Source: Longimicrobium sp. | GTDB taxonomy: Bacteria; Gemmatimonadota; Gemmatimonadetes; Longimicrobiales; Longimicrobiaceae | Length of the DNA stretch: 6,114 nucleotides | Direction: 5' to 3' | Assembly (NCBI GenBank): GCA_030446945.1 | Contig: JAUJMI010000237.1 | Span: 1-6,114, forward strand | Shown: positions 1-5,997 of the stretch, piece after piece | Numbering within the stretch: the first letter of the stretch is position 1 | Layout: the number at the start of each line of letters is the position of its first letter | Position numbers and translations under genes: made by a program | The notes under the pieces: generated by a model | The model's input: the letters and a program-made list of their open reading frames with translations, nothing else | Told to the model about the DNA's origin: nothing | Database searches by the model: none

Positions 1-49
1 AGTCCGCGCAGGCGGACTTCGCGTGGTTCCAGCGGCGAATTCATTCGCT
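1..49 (+). repeat. Intergenic double-hairpin repeat, copy 1
   Basis: The first 18 bases form a perfect 7-bp stem, AGTCCGC/GCGGACT, around a GCAG loop. About 16 bases later a second stem, GCGAA/TTCGC around TTCA, lies at 35-48. The whole unit recurs at 110-158: the first 19 bases are identical, and most of the remaining 30 positions match. The copy begins at the window edge and may extend further left. I recall similar elements scattered between genes in Longimicrobium-like genomes, but did not verify this. Its role is unknown; a REP-like or structured-RNA element are the obvious options. Confidence 0.7.
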
Positions 50-109
50 CCTGGAAGGCGGTCCTGGTCCGGCCTGCATCCCGCCCCCCGGACGGGTCCC
101 GCCCCCCCG

Positions 110-158
110 AGTCCGCGCAGGCGGACTTTGTGCTGTTGTAGCCGCGAGATCACTCGCC
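110..158 (+). repeat. Intergenic double-hairpin repeat, copy 2
   Basis: This is a second copy of the element at 1-49, in the same orientation and 109 bases downstream. The AGTCCGC-GCAG-GCGGACT hairpin is unchanged. The second stem is now GCGAG/CTCGC around ATCA (144-157), against GCGAA/TTCGC around TTCA in copy 1, so an A:T pair has become G:C by matching changes on both sides. The copy ends about 34 bases before the start codon of the acetyltransferase gene, so it would lie in or just upstream of that gene's 5' untranslated region. Confidence 0.7.
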
Positions 159-191
159 ACAGCCCACGACAACAGGGACCCGGAGAACAGC

Positions 192-479
192 ATGTCGCAA
201 TCAGGGGTGGTGGACAACGAAGGGGAGGGGCAGTTCGAGGCGACGACGTCGGAAGGGGTCGCCGTGCTCACCTACGACCGGCGCGAGGGGAAGCTCTTCC
301 TCCTCCACACCGGCGTACCCCCGGAAATGGAGGGGCAGGGGATCGGCGGCAGCCTGGTGCGCGCCGCGCTGGAGCAGGCGCGCGAGCGGGGGCACAAGGT
401 GGTGCCGTACTGCTCGTTCGCCCGCGAGTACGCCGCGCTCCACCCCGAGTTCGCGGACGTCGTGCAGGACCCCGAGTAG
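192..479 (+). CDS. Small GNAT-fold N-acetyltransferase (COG2388/NATD1-like)
   Basis: Encodes 95 residues, the usual length for the short single-domain GNAT proteins of the COG2388 (YjdJ/NATD1) type. The acetyl-CoA-binding loop is visible as V-P-P-E-M-E-G-Q-G-I-G-G at 42-53, followed by the helix L-V-R-A-A-L-E-Q-A-R (55-64). The family's C-terminal signature V-x-P-Y-C-S-F-A-x-E-Y-x-x-x-H-P-E-F spans about 70-87, with Cys74 the likely conserved cysteine. The first position of the usual R/Q-x-x-G-x-G/A motif is Glu47. The ATG is supported by GGAG at 182-185, six bases upstream. The acyl acceptor is unknown in this family; a cytosolic acetyl-CoA-dependent transferase is inferred. It looks monocistronic: repeat copy 2 lies upstream and a terminator-like hairpin overlaps its stop codon. 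Confidence 0.9.
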   Translation: MSQSGVVDNEGEGQFEATTSEGVAVLTYDRREGKLFLLHTGVPPEMEGQGIGGSLVRAALEQARERGHKVVPYCSFAREYAALHPEFADVVQDPE

Positions 480-505
480 CCGGCGGAACCTTCCGCCGGC
501 CTTTC
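479..505 (+). terminator. Terminator-like hairpin after the acetyltransferase gene
   Basis: A perfect 10-bp inverted repeat, GCCGGCGGAA (479-488) and TTCCGCCGGC (491-500), begins at the last base of the stop codon. It can form an 8- to 9-bp GC-rich stem with a small loop, followed by CTTTC. The T-tract is short, so termination may be partial, or the hairpin may instead protect the 3' end. It leaves 26 bases before the next start codon. Confidence 0.55.
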
Positions 506-526
506 ACCCCACGCCCGCCCAACCCC

Positions 527-796
527 ATGCCCGATCGGGAACGCACCTCGGTGGACCACCTGGAGCACGCCCGCGAGCTCGTGTGGGAAGCGCTGCAGAA
601 GATGGAGGAGGCGCAGCGCATCATGTTCAGGGCCGGCGACTGCTACGTGAGCCAGGTGTGGGGCGACGGCGTGCGCACCGTGATCGAGATGACGGAGCGG
701 ATGGCGGACATCGCGGGCGACCTGTCCACTTCGCACATCGAGATCGGCCGGCTGGTGAAGACCGACACCGCGCGCGACCCGCAGCCGCCCGCCTGA
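527..796 (+). CDS. Small hypothetical helical protein
   Basis: Encodes 89 residues that I do not recognise. Two segments look strongly helical and charged: about 10-36 (with E-L-V-W-E-A-L-Q-K-M-E-E-A-Q-R) and 43-76 (with V-I-E-M-T-E-R-M-A-D-I-A). The tail is Pro/Ala-rich. There is no signal peptide, membrane segment or metal-binding motif. The only cysteine is Cys39, within A-G-D-C-Y-V-S-Q-V-W-G-D-G. No clear ribosome binding site precedes the ATG at 527. The GTG at 551 (codon 9) is an alternative, with GGGA at 537-540 upstream. The same frame stays open to the left, but those residues are a low-complexity shadow of the acetyltransferase gene. A strong terminator follows, which supports transcription of this strand. 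The codon pattern fits a real gene; function is unknown. Confidence 0.6.
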   Translation: MPDRERTSVDHLEHARELVWEALQKMEEAQRIMFRAGDCYVSQVWGDGVRTVIEMTERMADIAGDLSTSHIEIGRLVKTDTARDPQPPA

Positions 797-822
797 CGCG
801 CCGTCCGCGAAGCGCTCCTGCG

Positions 823-859
823 CGCACGGGCCGATCTCCCGGCCCGTGTGTTGCTTTAT
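823..859 (+). terminator. Intrinsic terminator after the small helical protein gene
   Basis: CACGGGCCG (825-833) pairs perfectly with CGGCCCGTG (840-848) around the loop ATCTCC. The stem extends by one G:U and one C:G pair to 823/850. It is followed directly by TTGCTTTA, a T-rich run that stands out in this GC-rich DNA. This is the best intrinsic terminator in the window. It separates the first two small genes from the EEP-pcs unit. Confidence 0.75.
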
Positions 860-923
860 CCCGCCCTGAGAGCCGCGCCAGGCGCCGTCGGCCGCTCCTC
901 CACACACGAACACCGAGCCACAC

Positions 924-2048
924 ATGCTGCCAGCGGTGCTCCGGTGGACCGCCGTAGGACTGGGATCGCTCACCGCCGTCGGAACGCTGCTCAGCTTCAG
1001 CCGCAGCCCGCACTGGATCGTGCGGCTGTGGGACTTCCCGCGCGTGCAGATCGCAACCATCGCCGCGGTTTCCGGGGGCGGGTACGCGCTTTTCTTCCAC
1101 CGGGGGCACCCGCTGGAGTGGGTGTTCCTGGGCTCGGTGGGCGCGGCGATCGCGGTGCAGCTCCGCCGGATCATCCCCTACACGCCGCTGCACCGGGTGC
1201 AGGTGGACCGCAGCGAGCTCACTCCGCGCGAGCGGCGCGCCGAGGGGGGGGCCACCTTCCGGCTCCTCATCGCCAACGTGCTGATGGAGAACGAGCAGCA
1301 CGAGCGGCTCCTGGAGGTCATCCGCGAGGCGGAGCCGGACGTGGTGCTCGCGGTGGAGACGAACGAAAGGTGGGCGCGCGCGCTGCAGCCGCTCATGGCG
1401 GAGTACCCGCACGTCGTCCACCAGCCGCAGGAGAACTACTACGGGATGATCCTCTTCTCCCGCCTCCCGCTGGTGGACGCGAGGATCAAGCACATGGTGC
1501 AGGACGACATCCCCTCGGTGCACGCGGTGCTGGAGCTTCCGAGCGGCGACTGCGTGAAGCTCCACGGCCTCCATCCGCGCCCGCCCGAGCCGCTGCGCGA
1601 CCAGGACTCCACCCCGCGCGACGCGGAGCTGGTGCTGATGGGCCGCGCGATCCGTGCCGCCGGAGACGTGCCCACCGTGGTGGCGGGCGACCTGAACGAC
1701 GTCGCCTGGTCGCCGGTGAGCGAGCTCTTTTTGCGGCTGAGCGGGCTGCTGGACCCGCGGGTGGGGCGTGGGTTCTTCAACAGCTACAACGCCAACAACC
1801 CGATCTTCCGCTACCCGCTGGACCACGTCTTCCACTCCAACCACTTCCGCCTCTGCGAGCTGCGGCGGCTCCCGCACATCGGCTCCGACCACTTTCCCAT
1901 GCTGGTGGAGCTGAGCTACGAGCCGGACGCGTCGCGCGAGCAGCCGCCCACCCCGGTGGACGCGGGGGACCTGGCCGAGGCCGAGGAGAAGGTGGAGCTG
2001 GAGGTGGAGGCCGCGCGCACGGGCGACGACCGCCCGGGACGCGAGTGA
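924..2048 (+). CDS. Membrane-anchored endonuclease/exonuclease/phosphatase (EEP) family protein
   Basis: Encodes 374 residues. The N-terminus holds three hydrophobic segments (about 5-25, 40-58 and 64-80), so the enzyme is membrane-anchored; topology is ambiguous because both flanking loops are Arg-rich. The EEP hydrolase domain spans about 110-332 with the family's catalytic set in order: Asn118 (L-I-A-N-V), Glu145 (D-V-V-L-A-V-E-T-N), His217 (H-G-L-H-P-R-P-P), Asp256 and Asn258 (A-G-D-L-N-D), Asp300/His301 (L-D-H-V-F) and Asp322/His323 (G-S-D-H-F-P). All metal-binding and catalytic residues appear intact. The family cleaves phosphodiester or phosphomonoester bonds in DNA, inositol phosphates or sphingolipids; the substrate here cannot be read from sequence. 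An acidic tail follows (about 346-374). The stop codon overlaps the start of the phosphatidylcholine synthase gene, so co-translation is likely and a lipid-related substrate is possible. No strong ribosome binding site is seen before the ATG. Confidence 0.88.
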   Translation: MLPAVLRWTAVGLGSLTAVGTLLSFSRSPHWIVRLWDFPRVQIATIAAVSGGGYALFFHRGHPLEWVFLGSVGAAIAVQLRRIIPYTPLHRVQVDRSELTPRERRAEGGATFRLLIANVLMENEQHERLLEVIREAEPDVVLAVETNERWARALQPLMAEYPHVVHQPQENYYGMILFSRLPLVDARIKHMVQDDIPSVHAVLELPSGDCVKLHGLHPRPPEPLRDQDSTPRDAELVLMGRAIRAAGDVPTVVAGDLNDVAWSPVSELFLRLSGLLDPRVGRGFFNSYNANNPIFRYPLDHVFHSNHFRLCELRRLPHIGSDHFPMLVELSYEPDASREQPPTPVDAGDLAEAEEKVELEVEAARTGDDRPGRE

Positions 2049-2758
2049 GCGCGCCCACCTTTGGGCAGCGGGCGCGCGGCTACGCCGTCCACGCCTACAC
2101 GGCCTCGGGGGTCGCGTTCGGCTTCGCCGCGGCCATCGAGCTGTGCGGAGAAAACCCGTCGCCGGTGCGCTTCTTCCTCCTCAACGTCGCCGCCGTGCTG
2201 GTGGACGCCACAGACGGACCGCTCGCGCGCGCGTGGCAGGTCAAGCGCTGGGCCCCCGCGATCGACGGGCGCACCATCGACGACATCGTCGACTATCTCA
2301 CCTTCACCTTCCTCCCGCTCCTCCTGGTGTGGCGGATGGGATGGGTGCCGGAGCCGCGCCTCCTCTGGATCGTGCCGGCCCTGATGGCCTCGCTCTTCGG
2401 CTTCGCCAACACGGGGGCCAAGGACGAGAACGCCGGCTTCTTTCTGGGCTTCCCGTCGTACTGGAACGTGGTGGCGTTCTACGCCGGGATCGCGCACCAT
2501 TTCGCCGGGCCGTGGATCAACGCCGTGCTCCTGCTGGCGCTCGCGGTGCTCACGGTGCTCCCGGTGCGCTTCATCTACCCCAACCTGGCGCCGCGCCCCT
2601 ACAAGATGCCGCTGCTGGTGGGCGCCGGCGTGTGGCTGGCGATGATGATCTGGATGCTGGCCAGCTACCCCACCCCGCCGGGGTGGCTGGTGTGGCTGTC
2701 GCTGGTGTATCCGGCGCTCTACACCGCCCTCTCGGTCCATCTCTCGCGCCGGGCGTGA
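2045..2758 (+). CDS. pcs: Phosphatidylcholine synthase (CDP-alcohol phosphatidyltransferase family)
   Basis: Integral membrane enzyme of 237 residues that would condense CDP-diacylglycerol with choline to give phosphatidylcholine and CMP, the one-step bacterial Pcs route. The signature is complete with Pcs spacing: Asp57-Gly58-x2-Ala61-Arg62-x12-Gly75-x3-Asp79-x3-Asp83. The 12-residue gap is typical of Pcs, as most CDP-alcohol phosphotransferases have about eight. Other stretches resemble my memory of Sinorhizobium Pcs: V-H-A-Y-T-A-S-G (15-22), I-D-D-I-V-D-Y-L-T (78-86), G-F-P-S-Y-W-N-V-V (135-143) and L-P-V-R-F-I-Y-P (172-179). About eight hydrophobic segments and the length (Pcs is usually ~240) fit. 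The start is GTG at 2045, overlapping the upstream TGA as GTGA, which indicates translational coupling; GGGA at 2037-2040 may help initiation. No in-frame ATG fits better. The host would need imported or locally available choline; no choline transporter is seen here. Confidence 0.92.
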   Translation: MSAPTFGQRARGYAVHAYTASGVAFGFAAAIELCGENPSPVRFFLLNVAAVLVDATDGPLARAWQVKRWAPAIDGRTIDDIVDYLTFTFLPLLLVWRMGWVPEPRLLWIVPALMASLFGFANTGAKDENAGFFLGFPSYWNVVAFYAGIAHHFAGPWINAVLLLALAVLTVLPVRFIYPNLAPRPYKMPLLVGAGVWLAMMIWMLASYPTPPGWLVWLSLVYPALYTALSVHLSRRA

Positions 2759-2820
2759 AGCGGGTGGCCCTCACCCCCGTCTCGTTACACTCGACGGCGT
2801 ACGACCTGTTCTCGCACCCA

Positions 2821-2858
2821 TGCCATCGTAGGGGGCGCGATTCATCGCGCCCGTGGCA
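2821..2858 (+). repeat. Palindromic intergenic repeat, forward copy
   Basis: GGGCGCGA (2833-2840) and TCGCGCCC (2845-2852) form a perfect 8-bp stem around TTCA. Outside it, TGCCA (2821-2825) can pair with TGGCA (2854-2858). An 18-base stretch, ATTCATCGCGCCCGTGGC (2840-2857), recurs exactly in inverted orientation at 5948-5965, beyond the restriction-modification gene. There is no T-run, so it is unlikely to be an intrinsic terminator for pcs. The rest of the 2759-3021 gap shows nothing clear except the candidate promoter listed separately. Confidence 0.7.
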
Positions 2859-2943
2859 GGGGAATGCATCCTCAGCCAAGCTTCCCGGCCCCACCCCCGC
2901 CCCCCACGGCACGGCCACGCGCTGGCGCATCCGGGCTCCCGCG

Positions 2944-2972
2944 TTGCGAGAGGCGGGGGGCGTGCTTACCTT
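2944..2972 (+). promoter_or_regulatory. Weak candidate promoter for the restriction-modification gene
   Basis: TTGCGA (2944-2949) matches four of six bases of the -35 consensus. After a 17-base spacer, TACCTT (2967-2972) matches three of six bases of the -10 consensus. Transcription would start near 2979, giving a leader of about 40 bases before the ATG at 3022. The promoter preferences of this lineage are not known to me, so this is a suggestion based on position and spacing. Confidence 0.25.
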
Positions 2973-3021
2973 TCGACCACTATTGCCACTTTCGTGACTC
3001 CCCGCTCCGCCCCGGTGGTCC

Positions 3022-5922
3022 ATGCCCGAGTCCCGCTACCTCGCCGCCGATCCTGTGGAGCTGGAGAAGATCGTCGCCCGGGAGATGACGGACGGGTTCG
3101 GGAAGCGCGGCGCGCGGGTGTTCCACAGGGGCGGATCCGGGCGGCCGGACATCGTGGTCGATGCCGGGGACTTCTGCATCGTGGTGGAGCTGGCGAAGCG
3201 GAGCGGGGCCGACGCCGAACGCGAGTACCTGTCGATCTTGAGTCATCGCGAGCAGATGGAGCGGGAGCTCGGAAAGCCCGCCTACCTCCTCTTCTCCTGC
3301 ATCCGCACGCCCAAGCGGATCATCCGCGCCATGGTGAGGGAGAACGTGCGGCTGGCGGGCGAGGGGTCCGCGGCGCGGGTGCTGTTCCTGGACCTGGACA
3401 GGTTGGAGGAAGTGCTGCACTGCCTCGTCGGCACGCCCTCCGATCTGTATCCCAACGGGCGCTGGAAGAAGTGGTTCGCCGCGTGGCGGGAGATCGGAGA
3501 CGACCCCTCGGCGGCGGAGCGCCTGAGTGCCATCGTGCTCACCGAGGACGGTGCTTTCCGGGAGGCCGTCGACAAGGCGGTGTCGGAGCGCTCGCAGGCC
3601 GAACAGGAGCGGCTCCGCAAGGATGTGCGCAGGCTGGAGGACGTCCTCCGGCAGAGCAGCGTGACCGGGCCCGACGCCATGCGCAGTCTCGTGTACCTGA
3701 TGTTCATCAAGCTGTACGAGGAGAAGCGCGAGCTCGCGGGACACCCGAACCGGTTCACCGCCGAAGGATTCGCGAGTTACCGGGCCAGCCTCTCCGAGCG
3801 GGCACGCAGCGACACGCACGCCGGGCACACCCTCCGGCACCTGCTGGAAGAGGATCTCCAGGCGGATGCGGGGAGCCCCGGAGCCCGGATCCTGGAGACG
3901 GTAACCCTCTCGCACCGGCTGACCGACGGGCTCATCGAGGGGAAGATCTTTCCCGTGCTGGACCGCTACCGTTTCCACGGGACACGGCTGGACGCGCTGG
4001 GAGCCGTCTTCGAGGCGGTGGCGCGCCGCGCGGAGAAGGACACGCGGATCGGGCAGTTCTTCACCCCCGAGCCCATCGTGCGTTTCGCCGTCGACGTGGT
4101 GCGCCCCGGCCCCACTGAGGTCGTGCTGGACCCGGCTGCGGGCACGGGACGCTTCCTCACCATCAGCATGGAGCGAATGGTCGACGGAGCGGGCGAGGTG
4201 CCCGGCTTGCCGCGCGAGGAGGTGGTTCGCGCCATCCACGGCGACCGGATCCTCGGCTCCGATACGGACGAGTGGATCGCCACCATCGCGCGGATGAACA
4301 TGTACATCCACGGCGACGGCGAGTCGCAGATCCAGGTGGAGAACGGGTTGTTCCTGGCCGACGCGCCGCTCTTCGGGGGCAGGACGCTGCTGGAGGCGGT
4401 GGACGTGTGCGTCACCAATCCGCCGCTCGGCGCCATGAACTACCGGCACTACGCGGCCGACCTCCTCAGCCGCTACCCGGATGCGTACGCCGACGCATCG
4501 GAGTGGCTGAAGCAACGGCTCCCCGTCATCCCGGGCGAGTACGTGGAGGAGAGGCAGATTCGGGAGGCAGATGCGCGGATCACCCGGTGGCGGGCGCTCG
4601 TGCGCGCGGCGGTGGTGAACGGCGATGCCGTGGCCGAGAAGCGCGCTCTGGGGATGGTCGCGCAGGCGGAGAAGACGAGGGCGGAAGCGAGCACCCGGCG
4701 GGCGGCGGGGCTGGGCAGCTACGTCGCGCGCGGCGAGAGCGCCAAGGGCGGGGCGCTCTTCCTGGCGGCGATCCACCATTACCTCAAGCCCGTCAGCAAC
4801 CGCAAGGAGCCGCCGGAGTGGCGCGGCGGGCGGCTCGGGATCATCGTCGACGAGGCGATCCTGAACACCCCGGAGTACGCGAAAACTCGCGCCTTCATCC
4901 GCGAGCACTACTTCGTGAAGGCGGTGTTCTCATTTCACCGCGACGCCTTCTGGTACCAGGCGCGCACCACGGCCAAGACTTCCCTCCTGTACCTGGTGCG
5001 CAAGGGGGACGCCAGGGTGCGGCAGCAGGAGCCGGTCTTCTACGCGCAGGTCAACCGGATCGGCTTCACGCGCACGGGGAAGCGCGCGCACTCGGACCTT
5101 CCATCCACGCTCAAGGCGTACCGCGAGTTCGAGGACGCGATCCGGTCGAGCTACCGCGGCAGCTTCTTCGACGCCGAGGTGGCGCGCAAGGCGGTGGTCG
5201 CGCTGGGTGATCGGGCAGAGGCGTTCGTACAGTGGCCCGGCGAGGTGGAGGAGGGCGCGCGGCTGGACTACGCCGCGGAGGCTGCGCGGCATCTGCGTGC
5301 GGATCTCCCGGCCGAGCTCCCGGTGCTGGGCGACTTCGTGACGCTGGAGGTACGCAACCCGCCGGAGGACCCCAGCGGCATCTACTCGTTCGCGACGGTG
5401 GACCGCACGACGGGCGAGGTACGCGACGCGCGGGTGGAGAGCACCGAGTACTCCCCCGCCGACCTGCGCGTGATCCGCGAGGGCGACGTGGTGGTGTCGG
5501 GGATCGACCTGGTGAACGGCGCGGTCGGCTACGCGAGCCGGGCGGTGGATGGGCGCGTCGTCTCGAAGGAGTTCTACACGCTGGCGCTGAGGCCGGAGCT
5601 CACGGACGCGGTGGATCCGCGTTACCTCGCGCTCCTCCTACGCACGCCGCACACCAGCCAGATGGTGGCCGGAAGCGTGACCGGTACCTCCAACCGCACC
5701 CGCATCGAGGACGCGTCCGCTCTCCTGAACCTGCCGCTCCCCCCCTTGCCGGCGCTCGCGGCGCAGCGCGAGCTGGCGTCGCGGGTGGAACGGGCGCTGG
5801 CGGCTCGCAAAGCGGCGCGCGCCGCCCTCTCCCGCGCCCTCGCCGACGCCGACAGGCATTGGGCCGCCCAGTGCCGCCCCGCCCCCGACCCTCTCGACGC
5901 GGCGGCCCTGGCCCTCGCTTGA
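3022..5922 (+). CDS. Single-chain restriction-modification enzyme (type IIG/IIC-like; nuclease-methylase-specificity fusion)
   Basis: Encodes 966 residues. Domain order: (1) a putative PD-(D/E)XK-like nuclease, about 10-140, with Glu21 in the first helix, Asp43 in G-R-P-D-I-V-V, and Glu56 and Lys59 in V-V-E-L-A-K-R; (2) a charged helical linker, 185-215; (3) an HsdM-like N6-adenine methyltransferase, about 215-660, with Q-F-F-T-P (345-349), the SAM-binding motif D-P-A-A-G-T-G-R-F (370-378) and motif IV N-P-P-L-G (466-470), then E-A-I-L-N-T-P (611-617); (4) an HsdS-like recognition domain, about 765-945, ending in S-N-R-T-R-I and L-P-L-P-P-L-P-A-L-A-A-Q-R-E-L followed by a helix. Such fusions methylate adenine at a specific site and cleave unmodified DNA; no separate R, M or S gene is adjacent. 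An in-frame TGA at 2995-2997 and the lack of other start codons make ATG 3022 the only good start. Methylation and recognition are well supported; cleavage is inferred. A solitary methylase with a dead nuclease remains possible. Confidence 0.85.
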   Translation: MPESRYLAADPVELEKIVAREMTDGFGKRGARVFHRGGSGRPDIVVDAGDFCIVVELAKRSGADAEREYLSILSHREQMERELGKPAYLLFSCIRTPKRIIRAMVRENVRLAGEGSAARVLFLDLDRLEEVLHCLVGTPSDLYPNGRWKKWFAAWREIGDDPSAAERLSAIVLTEDGAFREAVDKAVSERSQAEQERLRKDVRRLEDVLRQSSVTGPDAMRSLVYLMFIKLYEEKRELAGHPNRFTAEGFASYRASLSERARSDTHAGHTLRHLLEEDLQADAGSPGARILETVTLSHRLTDGLIEGKIFPVLDRYRFHGTRLDALGAVFEAVARRAEKDTRIGQFFTPEPIVRFAVDVVRPGPTEVVLDPAAGTGRFLTISMERMVDGAGEVPGLPREEVVRAIHGDRILGSDTDEWIATIARMNMYIHGDGESQIQVENGLFLADAPLFGGRTLLEAVDVCVTNPPLGAMNYRHYAADLLSRYPDAYADASEWLKQRLPVIPGEYVEERQIREADARITRWRALVRAAVVNGDAVAEKRALGMVAQAEKTRAEASTRRAAGLGSYVARGESAKGGALFLAAIHHYLKPVSNRKEPPEWRGGRLGIIVDEAILNTPEYAKTRAFIREHYFVKAVFSFHRDAFWYQARTTAKTSLLYLVRKGDARVRQQEPVFYAQVNRIGFTRTGKRAHSDLPSTLKAYREFEDAIRSSYRGSFFDAEVARKAVVALGDRAEAFVQWPGEVEEGARLDYAAEAARHLRADLPAELPVLGDFVTLEVRNPPEDPSGIYSFATVDRTTGEVRDARVESTEYSPADLRVIREGDVVVSGIDLVNGAVGYASRAVDGRVVSKEFYTLALRPELTDAVDPRYLALLLRTPHTSQMVAGSVTGTSNRTRIEDASALLNLPLPPLPALAAQRELASRVERALAARKAARAALSRALADADRHWAAQCRPAPDPLDAAALALA

Positions 5923-5947
5923 AGCACGCGGCGACGGAGCGGCCTCG

Positions 5948-5972
5948 GCCACGGGCGCGATGAATAGCCCCC
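5948..5972 (-). repeat. Palindromic intergenic repeat, inverted copy
   Basis: The reverse complement reads GGGGGCTATTCATCGCGCCC followed by GTGGC. It shares an exact 18-base core with the forward copy (5948-5965 against 2840-2857) and the leading run of five G. In this copy the left arm of the 8-bp stem is degraded (CT in place of CGCG), leaving GGGC/GCCC outside and a broken interior. It lies 25 bases after the stop of the restriction-modification gene, so that gene is bracketed by inverted copies. Confidence 0.65.
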
Positions 5973-5997
5973 GGCCGGATTCTGGGCGCCGCGGCAA

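Noticed and set aside
1..158. CRISPR array
   Set aside because: Only two copies about 60 bases apart, internally palindromic at two places, with no further spacers and no cas genes.
23..526. Extending the small helical protein upstream to an ATG at 23
   Set aside because: The added residues are a low-complexity out-of-frame reading of the repeats and the acetyltransferase gene, which has its own ribosome binding site.
627..1892. Antisense open frame of 421 codons across the EEP gene
   Set aside because: Low-complexity Arg/Val/His-rich translation with no motifs; the + strand frame carries all EEP catalytic residues.
848..2044. Extending pcs upstream into one long frame beginning at 848
   Set aside because: The first ~399 codons are an Ala/Pro/Arg-rich shadow of the EEP gene in another frame. 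The GTG at 2045 gives the normal Pcs length.
2831..2853. Intrinsic terminator for pcs
   Set aside because: The stem is strong but is followed by GTGGCAGG, not a T-run, and it recurs elsewhere as a repeat.
2980..4908. Long antisense open frame of 642 codons across the restriction-modification gene
   Set aside because: It is the mirror of a GC-rich gene: Arg/Pro/Leu/His-rich, with no recognisable domain, opposite a frame with clear methyltransferase motifs.
3022..5922. BREX PglX or DISARM methylase
   Set aside because: No partner genes of those systems are seen, and the C-terminal HsdS-like domain with an N-terminal nuclease-like domain fits a single-chain R-M enzyme better.
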